Of a DNA stretch of 11,104 nucleotides, positions 5,751 through 11,104 are shown one piece after another (the stretch's first letter is position 1; every line of letters starts with the position of its first letter). The stretch spans positions 1-11,104 of the forward strand of contig DAOUQA010000063.1 in the NCBI GenBank assembly GCA_030625905.1, in the 5' to 3' direction. Both the position numbers and the translations under genes were made by a program. The DNA comes from Kiritimatiellales bacterium. Its GTDB lineage: Bacteria; Verrucomicrobiota; Kiritimatiellia; Kiritimatiellales; Pontiellaceae. The notes under the pieces are model-generated. The model had not been told where the DNA came from, did not search any database, and saw only the letters and a list, made by a program, of their open reading frames with translations.

Positions 5751-5760
5751 ACGTTCCAAC

Positions 5761-6141
5761 CTACTCTTTGGGTACACCATCGGAGGCACACCGCTTGAGA
5801 TAGGAGATGTAGCCGTTCAATACTTTCCAAGCATTTTCCAGCAGTGCTCTGAGTAATGCATACTCTTCCTCTGCCAAATACTCATCGTCCAGCGCGACAA
5901 TTAGGTGATCCAGTGTCTCTGTCAGCGAACCGCGCGCTATTCTGCAAAACTGGATGTTTTCCTGATGGTGATGGCGACCGTATCCTTCGGCAATATTCGC
6001 AGTGACTGAACGCGAAGAACGAATGGTTTGATCTTTCAGCCGATATTCTTCTTCACGCGGAAGGGTCTTACAGAACTTTGACACCTCCTTGCGGAGTTGC
6101 CTTGCCAGCTTGTAGCACTCCAACTCTTCAAACGTGTTCAT
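5761..6141 (-). CDS. Four-helix-bundle protein, S23 / 23S rRNA IVP family (copy 1)
   Basis: The 126-residue product matches the S23 family: FEELECYKLARQL at the start, then RLKDQTIRSSRSVTANIAEGYGR (34-56) containing the signature NIAEG, and a C-terminal GYISYLKR helix. The family is known from ORFs inside intervening sequences of 23S rRNA genes, and it is related in fold to the Avd protein of diversity-generating retroelements. Its molecular role is unsettled; nucleic-acid binding is suspected. The ATG at 6141 is preferred because GGAAG lies 7 nt upstream; an earlier in-frame ATG at 6219 would add 26 residues encoded by repeat DNA. The gene fills the gmd-fcl junction, between opposed short-period arrays. 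It differs clearly from copy 2, so the two are not a recent duplication. Confidence 0.9.
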   Translation of the reverse strand: MNTFEELECYKLARQLRKEVSKFCKTLPREEEYRLKDQTIRSSRSVTANIAEGYGRHHHQENIQFCRIARGSLTETLDHLIVALDDEYLAEEEYALLRALLENAWKVLNGYISYLKRCASDGVPKE

Positions 6142-6160
6142 TACAGCACTTCCAGTCTTG

Positions 6161-6205
6161 GTTGTTAGGTTGATGAGTTGCCATGTTGCTTGGTTGCTGG
6201 TGGTT
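6161..6205. repeat. Inner GTTG array upstream of S23 copy 1
   Basis: GTTG recurs every 8 nt on the plus strand (from 6161: GTTGTTAG, GTTGATGA, GTTGCCAT, GTTGCTTG, then GTTGCTG and GTGG). It ends about 20 nt before the chosen S23 start. It has the same orientation as the array at the fcl start and is opposed to 6258-6281. Confidence 0.6.
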
Positions 6206-6231
6206 CCTTTATCAATCAACTATTAACTCTC

Positions 6232-6281
6232 GCGGCTACGCCGCCCCCCCTAAGAACCATCAACAAAACAACCAACAACTA
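6232..6281. repeat. GC hairpin and CAAC-rich patch abutting the gmd stop
   Basis: A 5-bp hairpin, GCGGC-TAC-GCCGC (6232-6244), and a run of seven C are followed by ATCAACAAAACAACCAACAA and the gmd stop (6279-6281). The CAAC words are the complement of the GTTG arrays at 5673-5750 and 6161-6205. They are the outer right arm of the S23 copy 1 cassette and begin exactly at the gmd stop codon. Confidence 0.55.
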
Positions 6282-7331
6282 AAAGCCTACCTCGTAGGCC
6301 GGATTATCGAGAAGCCGCAAATCCCCGTCGGCCATGATCTGAACGAGTTCCTCGAACTTGACTTGCGGCTCCCATCCGAGTTGGCGCTTGGCCTTGGCCG
6401 GATCGCCGAGGAGCTGCTCGACTTCGCACGGACGGTAATAACGCTTGTCCATACGAACAACGACATCGCCTGTGGACTTGTTCTTGCCAACCTCGTCGAC
6501 GTCCTCGCCCTCCCACTCGATTTCAATGCCGAGATGGCCGAAGGATTTCTCGATGAATTCGCGGACGGTGTGCATTTCGTTGGTGGCAACGACATAGTCG
6601 TCGGGTGCGTCCTGCTGGAGCATCATCCACATCATCTCGACATAGTCGGGCGCATAGCCCCAGTCGCGGTAGGCATTAATGTTGCCCATGTAGAGACACT
6701 CCTGCAGACCGCGTGAGATGCGGGCGACGGCCATGGTAATCTTGCGGGTAACGAAGGTTTCGCCGCGGCGCGGGGATTCGTGGTTGAACAAAATGCCATT
6801 GCTGGCATGCAGCCCGTAGGACTCGCGGTAATTCTTGACGATCCAGAAGCCATACAGTTTGGCGACCGCATAGGGCGAGCGAGGGTAGAACGGCGTAGTC
6901 TCGCTCTGCGGAACCTCCATCACCTTGCCGTACAGCTCGGAGGTGGACGCCTGATAAAAGCGCGCATCGATGCCGGACTCGCGGATGGCATCCAACAGAC
7001 GGAGCACGCCGAGGGCATCGGCGTCGGCCGTGTATTCCGGCACCTCGAACGAAACCTGCACGTGCGACTGCGCCGCCAGGTTGTAGATTTCCGAAGGCTG
7101 GATCTTCTCGATCAAGCGGTTCAGATTGCTGGAGTCCGTCAGGTCGCCATAGTGGAGAATCATCTTGGCATCGCCCTCGTGCCGATCCTGATAGAGGTGG
7201 TCGATGCGGTGGGTATTGAATGTGCTCGCCCGGCGGATGATGCCGTGAACCTCGTAGCCCTTTCTCATTAGCAGCTCCGTCAAGTAGGAGCCATCCTGTC
7301 CGGTAATCCCGGTAATCAATGCTTTTTTCAT
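6279..7331 (-). CDS. gmd: GDP-mannose 4,6-dehydratase
   Basis: The 350-residue product converts GDP-D-mannose to GDP-4-keto-6-deoxy-D-mannose, the first step to GDP-L-fucose and related deoxysugars. It has the Rossmann motif GITGQDGSYL (8-17), the catalytic T130 and E132 in ASTSELYGK, and Y154-x3-K158 in YAVAK. Further family blocks are NLAAQSHVQVSFE, NHESPRRGETFVTRKI and RPCEVEQLLGDPAKAKRQLGW. The length is standard. The ATG at 7331 begins the conserved KKALITG strand. A weak Shine-Dalgarno, AAGGA, 8 nt upstream lies inside a variant unit of the heptamer array that ends 2 nt before the ATG. Its stop likewise touches the next repeat patch. It works with fcl downstream. Apart from its borders the gene appears untouched by repeats. 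Confidence 0.97.
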   Translation of the reverse strand: MKKALITGITGQDGSYLTELLMRKGYEVHGIIRRASTFNTHRIDHLYQDRHEGDAKMILHYGDLTDSSNLNRLIEKIQPSEIYNLAAQSHVQVSFEVPEYTADADALGVLRLLDAIRESGIDARFYQASTSELYGKVMEVPQSETTPFYPRSPYAVAKLYGFWIVKNYRESYGLHASNGILFNHESPRRGETFVTRKITMAVARISRGLQECLYMGNINAYRDWGYAPDYVEMMWMMLQQDAPDDYVVATNEMHTVREFIEKSFGHLGIEIEWEGEDVDEVGKNKSTGDVVVRMDKRYYRPCEVEQLLGDPAKAKRQLGWEPQVKFEELVQIMADGDLRLLDNPAYEVGF

Positions 7332-7333
7332 GG

Positions 7334-7431
7334 TTCTAGTCCTTGGTTCCTAGTGCTTGGTTCTTAGTGCTTGGTGCTTGGTGCTTAGTGCTTGGTGCTT
7401 AGTGCTTGGTGCTTGGTGCTTGGTGCTTGGT
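7334..7431. repeat. Heptamer array (14 units), left arm of the S23 copy 2 cassette
   Basis: Fourteen consecutive 7-nt units run without a break. Most are GCTTGGT, with GCTTAGT, TCTTAGT, TCCTAGT, CCTTGGT and TTCTAGT as variants, concentrated toward the gmd side. The array begins 2 nt upstream of the gmd start codon. It runs through the 3' end of the S23 gene, coding its last ten residues and its stop. It is the reverse complement of the array at 7809-7892, and the same positions vary in both. Confidence 0.92.
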
Positions 7432-7794
7432 TCGCTTCGATTTCAGATACTTAATGAAGCCACCCACCAAACTTCTGGCTTCGTGGGCAAGTGTGTAGGT
7501 GTCATCAAACTCTGGCGGTGTGATGTAGATATTGTCCAATGCGACATAGAGGCAACTCATTACTTCGGTTGCCGACCGCTGGGCATATCCAAGAAACCGA
7601 ATAAACTCCGCCTCGCTCCCCCCGTCAAAACCTTCGGCAACGTTGTTCATAATCGACACCGATGCACGGGTAATTTGATCTTTCAGCCCATAATCTTTTG
7701 AAAACTCTGATCCACGCGTCAATGTATACACACATCGCGTCAGCTCACGCCCTTTCTTCCACCCATCAATATCCTCAAACCGCTCAATCTTCAT
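7399..7794 (-). CDS. Four-helix-bundle protein, S23 / 23S rRNA IVP family (copy 2)
   Basis: The 131-residue product has the family pattern FEDIDGWKKGREL (6-18), YGLKDQITRASVSIMNNVAEGFD (35-57, signature NVAEG), EFIRFLGYAQRSATE (63-77) and a final GGFIKYLKS helix. AAAGG lies 6 nt before the ATG at 7794. Residues 122-131 (TKHQAPSTKH) and the stop are written in heptamer-array sequence, so the natural C-terminus was probably near residue 121. The gene occupies the whole glmS-gmd junction between two long inverted heptamer arrays, which in a transcript could fold into one long stem with the ORF as its loop. That recalls 23S rRNA intervening sequences, but no rRNA is near. The biochemical role is unknown. 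Confidence 0.92.
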   Translation of the reverse strand: MKIERFEDIDGWKKGRELTRCVYTLTRGSEFSKDYGLKDQITRASVSIMNNVAEGFDGGSEAEFIRFLGYAQRSATEVMSCLYVALDNIYITPPEFDDTYTLAHEARSLVGGFIKYLKSKRTKHQAPSTKH

Positions 7795-7808
7795 ACAGAC
7801 CTTTCTCT

Positions 7809-7899
7809 CTAAGCACTAGGCACCAAGGGCTAAGAACCAAGAACCAAGCACCAAGCACTAGGCACCAAGCACCAAGAACCAAGCACCAAGCACCAATGC
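7809..7899. repeat. Heptamer array (12 units plus a partial), right arm of the S23 copy 2 cassette
   Basis: Twelve consecutive 7-nt units run from 7809 to 7892 (mostly CCAAGCA, with CTAAGCA, CTAGGCA, CCAAGAA, CTAAGAA and one CCAAGGG), followed by a degenerate unit ending at 7899. The glmS stop codon begins at 7901, so the array starts 1 nt after the end of glmS. It is complementary to the array at 7334-7431. The more variant units lie toward the S23 gene. Confidence 0.92.
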
Positions 7900-7900
7900 C

Positions 7901-9739
7901 CTATTCCACCGTCACGGATTTCGCGAGGTTGCGGGGTTGGTCGATCTCGCAGCCGCGGGCGGCGGCAATGTGATAGGCCAATAATTGCAAGGCCACCGCC
8001 GTCGGAATCGGCGCAATGCAGGGCGGGCAGTCCGGAATCACGATCATATCGTCGAATCCATCGGCCACACCTTCGTCGCCTTCGCTAACCACAGTAATCA
8101 CCGGAGCCTTGCGCGCCTTGCACTCTTCGGCATTGCCCAACGTCTTGTCCTTGCCGGGGATGTTGTTCAACAACGCCACGACCGGGGTATTTTCCGACAA
8201 CAAGGCGATGGGGCCGTGCTTCAGTTCGGCGGCGTGGTAGCCCTCCGCATGGATGTAGCTGATTTCCTTCAGCTTGAGTGCCCCTTCGAGCGCAACCGGG
8301 AAGAGATAACCGCGCCCGATAAAGAAGGCATTTTCATGGTCGGCATACTTTTGCGCCACGGCTTTGATCGCCTCGTTTTCCCCCAGCACCTTTTCCACCA
8401 AGTCGGGAAGCCGTTCGATCCAGCGGGATAATTTCTCGCCTTCGTGCCGGGGCAGTCGGCGGGTGCGCGCAATCTTCAGCGCCATCATCAGCATCACGGC
8501 CACCTGGCAGGTGAAGGCCTTGGTGGAGGCCACCCCGATTTCGGGGCCGGCATGCAGATAGACGCCGCGGCCGGTTTCGCGGGCAATGGTCGATCCAACC
8601 ACGTTGCAGAGTCCCGCCACAATGGCGCCCTTGTGCTTGGCTTCGCGCACCGCAGCTAAGGTATCGGCCGTCTCGCCCGACTGGCTGATGGCGACGACGA
8701 GATCCTGCGGAGTGACGATCGGGTTGCGGTAGCGGAATTCGGCGGCCTGCTCCACCTCGGCGGGAATGCCGGCCATTTCCTCGAAGGCATATTCCCCCAC
8801 CATGCCGGCATGCATCGAGGTGCCGCAGCCTACCACCAGCACACGGCCAATTTGCGCGGCATCGCGCGGCGAAAAATCGAGCCCGGAGAGGACGGCCGTG
8901 CCCATATCGAAATCCAGCCGCCCCCGGATGGCATTACGGATGGCAACGGGCTGCTCGAATATTTCCTTAAGCATGAAGTGGGCATAGTCCCCCTTTTCAG
9001 CCGCGTCCTCGTCCCACTCCATCGCGGTCACTTCGCGACTGATCGGGGCATGTTGCAGGTCGAACATTTGCACCCCGTCGGCGGTGACAACGGCCATGTC
9101 GAAATCCTCGAGATAGATCGCGTCGCGCGTATGCGGAATAATGGCCGAGGCATCGCTGGCAATCACCGTCTCGTCCTTGCCCAGGCCAATCACGATCGGG
9201 CTTCCGCAACGCGCGGCCACCAGCTTGCCCGGCTCGTGGTCGGTCATCACCACGATGCCATAGGTTCCCTTGACCTTCTTGAGCGCCTCGCTGACAGCAG
9301 ACTCAAGGTTATCCTTGTAGCAATAGGCAATCAGCTGGATGAGCACCTCGGAATCGGTATCCGAAACACACGCGATGCCCTGTTGCGCCAACCCCGCCTT
9401 GATCTGCTTGTAGTTTTCGATGATTCCGTTGTGCACCATTACGAAATGGCCGGAGGCATCGAGATGCGGATGCGCATTGATCTCGTTCGGCAGGCCGTGC
9501 GTCGCCCAGCGGGTATGGCCAATGCCCTGGGTGGACTTATGAAGTATATCCAGTTCAGATGCATCGACCTTTTCGCGCAGCGCCTTGATTTTACCGGGGT
9601 TCTTCACCACCCCGATCTGTCCATCATACAGACAGGCCACGCCGGCCGAATCATAGCCCCGATACTCCATCCGGCGCAGGCCATCCACCAGAATTTCCGA
9701 AGCATTCCGTTTTCCAAAATAGCCTACGATTCCACACAT
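7901..9739 (-). CDS. glmS: Glutamine--fructose-6-phosphate aminotransferase (isomerizing)
   Basis: The 612-residue product makes glucosamine-6-phosphate from fructose-6-phosphate and glutamine, feeding UDP-GlcNAc and amino-sugar synthesis. The start MCGIVGYFG places the N-terminal nucleophile Cys at position 2 (exposed once Met is removed). The class-II amidotransferase domain has HTRWATHG and HNGIIENY. Two SIS domains follow (first with VVGCGTSMHAG and SQSGETADT, second with GRGYLFPVALEGALKLKE), and the protein ends in the classic DQPRNLAKSVTVE. The length equals that of known enzymes. The ATG at 9739 is fixed by the Cys2 requirement; GGAAAGGGG lies about 9 nt upstream. A second glmS elsewhere in the genome is likely, since operon copies in polysaccharide loci are often paralogues (inference). 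Confidence 0.97.
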   Translation of the reverse strand: MCGIVGYFGKRNASEILVDGLRRMEYRGYDSAGVACLYDGQIGVVKNPGKIKALREKVDASELDILHKSTQGIGHTRWATHGLPNEINAHPHLDASGHFVMVHNGIIENYKQIKAGLAQQGIACVSDTDSEVLIQLIAYCYKDNLESAVSEALKKVKGTYGIVVMTDHEPGKLVAARCGSPIVIGLGKDETVIASDASAIIPHTRDAIYLEDFDMAVVTADGVQMFDLQHAPISREVTAMEWDEDAAEKGDYAHFMLKEIFEQPVAIRNAIRGRLDFDMGTAVLSGLDFSPRDAAQIGRVLVVGCGTSMHAGMVGEYAFEEMAGIPAEVEQAAEFRYRNPIVTPQDLVVAISQSGETADTLAAVREAKHKGAIVAGLCNVVGSTIARETGRGVYLHAGPEIGVASTKAFTCQVAVMLMMALKIARTRRLPRHEGEKLSRWIERLPDLVEKVLGENEAIKAVAQKYADHENAFFIGRGYLFPVALEGALKLKEISYIHAEGYHAAELKHGPIALLSENTPVVALLNNIPGKDKTLGNAEECKARKAPVITVVSEGDEGVADGFDDMIVIPDCPPCIAPIPTAVALQLLAYHIAAARGCEIDQPRNLAKSVTVE

Positions 9740-9753
9740 AATGCTAACCCCTT

Positions 9754-9774
9754 TCCAATCCCTAAATCCTAAAC
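9754..9774. repeat. Short heptamer patch in the glmS leader
   Basis: Three 7-nt units, TCCAATC, CCTAAAT and CCTAAAC, lie 14 nt upstream of the glmS start. They are the complement in type of the patch at 9927-9954, so the two form a weak inverted pair around the palindrome at 9823-9895. Confidence 0.45.
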
Positions 9775-9822
9775 AGGTTCCATCCACAAACCATCCTTAA
9801 CCTCTTCTCGTGCAAGTTACTT

Positions 9823-9895
9823 AACAGAATAATTAGGACAAAATAATTCATGGCTACCGAAGTAAGGGAAATCATTCTGTCCTAATTATTCTGTT
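9823..9895. repeat. 73-nt palindromic element upstream of glmS
   Basis: A perfect 18-bp inverted repeat (9823-9840 and 9878-9895; left arm AACAGAATAATTAGGACA) continues inward with only a few mismatches (ACAAAATAATT against AATCATTCTGT), giving a stem of about 26 bp and a loop of about 20 nt. Each arm holds two related units of about 14 nt (ACAGAATAATTAGG and a variant). It is too AT-rich and lacks the T run expected of a terminator. A dispersed palindromic repeat or a dimeric operator for glmS are the likely readings. Confidence 0.75.
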
Positions 9896-9926
9896 TAAAT
9901 TCTCCTGCTGCGCCAGCCGCTTTGGT

Positions 9927-9954
9927 ATTTAGAATTTCGTGCTTAGAGTTTCCC
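9927..9954. repeat. Heptamer patch between upxY and glmS
   Basis: Four 7-nt units, ATTTAGA, ATTTCGT, GCTTAGA and GTTTCCC, lie on the plus strand, opposed to 9754-9774. Further right, at 10048-10061, ATCCAAC and ATTGGAT form a small palindrome. The remaining sequence of the 338-nt upxY-glmS gap shows no ORF and no clear promoter. Confidence 0.45.
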
Positions 9955-10077
9955 GATATAATTCATTCCATCCGGACGGGCTACCGCCCTCGGTCGATCA
10001 GCCTCCATCGGCTGAAACCTTCCTCGTTTCGCTAAAATGTAAAGAACATCCAACATTGGATATTCGGCGTTACGGAA

Positions 10078-10629
10078 CTATTTCCCCGCCGCCATGGGAT
10101 GCTTCATCCGGTGCTCCAGCGCACCGGAAGGAAACTCGGCCTCCACCAAGGTTCCCAGCATTTCCATCAACACACCCACGCGCTCCTGCGCGGGCATCAG
10201 CTTGATTACCTTCACTTTCAGACCCCGCATCGAGCCTTCCAGAATCGTGGTTTCCTCACCGACTTCCAGCGGCGCGACGGCCTCGACAACGCTCTCGGCG
10301 TCGAGATCCTTCTGAAGCGACTCGATCACGGAATCCGGCACAGGCACAATGCACCCGTCGAACATGGGAATATTGAGTACCCCGGGAGCATAGGAGACGG
10401 CACGCTTCATCTCGAACAAATCGAAGCGTGCAAACAGATAGCCCGGGAACATTGCTTCCTGGAACCAGACCGGCCCGCGCACGGTCTTGCGCTGGAAGCG
10501 GATCTGCGGGCAAAACACTTCCAGCCCGTGGAGCAACCCCAAGCTCCCGGCGGCGATCCGCTCTTTCTTGGGCTTTGAGCGCACGCAGTACCAGTGCTCG
10601 CCCGTCTTGAATTGTGGAGTGGATTCCAT
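10078..10629 (-). CDS. UpxY/RfaH-like NusG paralogue (transcription antiterminator)
   Basis: The 183-residue product has an N-terminal NGN domain (about 11-108): WYCVRSKPKKE (13-23), then FCPQIRFQRK, the conserved MFPGYLFARF (60-69) and YAPGVLNIPMF. A degenerate KOW region follows (about 122-170, EVGEETTILEGSMRGLKVKVIKL). Specialised NusG paralogues such as RfaH and UpxY bind RNA polymerase at operon-leader sites and suppress termination in long polysaccharide operons, often cis-acting on their own locus. Its place directly before nucleotide-sugar genes fits that role. The ATG at 10629 lies 2 nt after the stop of the upstream regulator, with GGTGG inside that gene as its ribosome site, so the two are co-translated. 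An ops-like recruitment site was not recognised. Confidence 0.88.
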   Translation of the reverse strand: MESTPQFKTGEHWYCVRSKPKKERIAAGSLGLLHGLEVFCPQIRFQRKTVRGPVWFQEAMFPGYLFARFDLFEMKRAVSYAPGVLNIPMFDGCIVPVPDSVIESLQKDLDAESVVEAVAPLEVGEETTILEGSMRGLKVKVIKLMPAQERVGVLMEMLGTLVEAEFPSGALEHRMKHPMAAGK

Positions 10630-10631
10630 GA

Positions 10632-11104
10632 TCAGCCACCAATCAATTTCAGGATGAGCGGAAGTGCTTTCCCCGCCCGTTTCTGCCAGTTTTCCAATAG
10701 GTCGATTTTCTCCTGAAGCGTTTTCCTATCGTCGCTCCCCTGCCTTTCCATCAACTCCCGAATGCGCTCGATCCGCTCCTTGCCGCTATCGACATGGGGG
10801 CGGATTTGCTCGCCGGCAAACCCGGAAGCAATTTTCCGGAGCGAGGTTTCAGCCACATAATAGTCCTTGCGGTCGCCGGGAATGTAGACCGTACGGATCG
10901 CCCCGAACGAGCGCAGGATTTTCAGCCCTTGGCTGGTCGAACCCTTGCTGATCTCCAGCCGGATGCGGCAGTCGTCGAGGCAGAGCGGGTCGGAGGAAAT
11001 AAAGAGCAGTCCATAGATTTCCCCGACCGAACGCGGCAGGTTCAACACGTCGGCCATCCGGACAAACAGCTCGATGACCTCCCGCTCAAGCTCGCTCAAT
11101 CCAC
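10632..11104 (-). CDS. GbsR/MarR-like winged-helix transcription regulator (5' end beyond window)
   Basis: At least 155 residues are visible. Residues 5-90 (counted from a TTG at 11099) form a MarR/GbsR-type winged helix: LPRSVGEIYGLLFIS, recognition-helix region SKGSTSQGLKILRSFGAIR, and a wing with YIPGDRKDYYVAE. A charged helical tail follows (ERIERIRELMERQ, then LQEKIDLLENWQKR). The frame stays open to the window edge, and the TTG is a poor start, so the true start probably lies just outside. GbsR-type proteins repress osmoprotectant genes in Bacillus, but close relatives also head polysaccharide loci beside UpxY-type genes (recollection). It probably regulates the locus; the ligand is unknown. 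Confidence 0.82.
   Translation of the reverse strand, partial: GLSELEREVIELFVRMADVLNLPRSVGEIYGLLFISSDPLCLDDCRIRLEISKGSTSQGLKILRSFGAIRTVYIPGDRKDYYVAETSLRKIASGFAGEQIRPHVDSGKERIERIRELMERQGSDDRKTLQEKIDLLENWQKRAGKALPLILKLIGG

Noticed and set aside
5708..5830. Upstream extension of the fcl reading frame by about 41 codons
   Set aside because: It overlaps the end of the S23 gene, does not resemble the Fcl N-terminus, and a better start with AAGGAA lies at 5707.
6142..6219. Upstream start for S23 copy 1
   Set aside because: The extra 26 residues are repeat-encoded. Family members begin near the FEELECY segment, and GGAAG precedes the ATG at 6141.
7357..7701. Plus-strand ORF beginning with repeated LSAWCLV-type residues
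   Set aside because: Its first part is the translation of the heptamer array and the rest is antisense to the S23 gene. Any frame through a 7-nt array gives a 7-residue peptide repeat, so the apparent protein repeat is an artefact.
7334..7899. CRISPR array or minisatellite only
   Set aside because: The units are contiguous 7-mers without unique spacers, there are no cas genes, and the two arrays are opposed and enclose a real gene.
7698..7973. Plus-strand ORF with repeated TKHQAPS-type residues
   Set aside because: This is the translation of the other heptamer array on the opposite side, flanked by antisense of S23 and glmS; it has no conserved features.
8810..9772. Long plus-strand ORF of about 320 codons opposite glmS
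   Set aside because: It is entirely antisense to a textbook-complete glmS. High GC at third positions often opens such frames, and the product shows no recognisable domain.
9823..9895. Rho-independent terminator between upxY and glmS
   Set aside because: The stem is AT-rich, the loop is about 20 nt or longer, and there is no T run after it on the minus strand.
9740..10077. glmS ribozyme or riboswitch in the leader
   Set aside because: I recognise neither the conserved core nor the cleavage-site context of the glmS ribozyme. The only strong structure is the AT-rich palindrome, which does not resemble it.

Overview
The window looks like an accessory stretch of a PVC-group bacterium, probably Kiritimatiellota or Verrucomicrobiota (Pontiella-like). 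That is inferred from the mix of a secreted AGWD-type beta protein ending in a GFYR motif, S23-type four-helix-bundle genes, a GxxExxY gene, ORF6N and ERCC4 proteins and dense intergenic repeats; no rRNA or other taxonomic marker is present. Every gene I accept lies on the minus strand, so the genes read from right to left.

Right half (11104 to 4490), surface-polysaccharide nucleotide-sugar locus: a GbsR/MarR-like winged-helix regulator cut by the window edge, an UpxY/RfaH-like NusG paralogue 2 nt downstream of it, then glmS (GlcN-6-P synthesis), gmd (GDP-mannose 4,6-dehydratase) and fcl (GDP-L-fucose synthase). The two S23/IVP four-helix-bundle genes sit exactly in the two junctions, glmS | S23 | gmd | S23 | fcl. 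Each is bracketed by short-period (7-8 nt) tandem arrays whose outer copies are in opposite orientation. Similar heptad arrays run into the fcl stop codon, lie inside the fcl reading frame at two places, and flank an ORF-less 73-nt palindrome upstream of glmS.

Middle (4489 to 2016): a 320-nt intergenic region with a GTAG/CTAC-footed double hairpin of REP/BIME type, a secreted protein of unknown function with a strong Shine-Dalgarno, a terminator-like hairpin, then a translationally coupled pair: an ORF6N-domain protein and a bacterial XPF/ERCC4-type nuclease with tandem HhH motifs.

Left part (2020 to 1): the 3' remnant of a DUF3368 (PIN-like) toxin gene, a complete MntA-HepT toxin-antitoxin pair whose two genes are separated by about 100 nt of repeat-like DNA, and a GxxExxY (PDDEXK_3-like) gene flanked by inverted copies of a roughly 100-nt repeat, with a third copy further out.

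The most interesting pattern is the recurring architecture: a small ORF of the S23 or GxxExxY type placed between inverted, short-period repeat arrays, inserted at or within a few nucleotides of the stop and start codons of unrelated genes. The S23 version resembles the intervening sequences of 23S rRNA, where an S23 ORF also sits inside a stem formed by inverted repeats, but here it is in a protein-coding operon.
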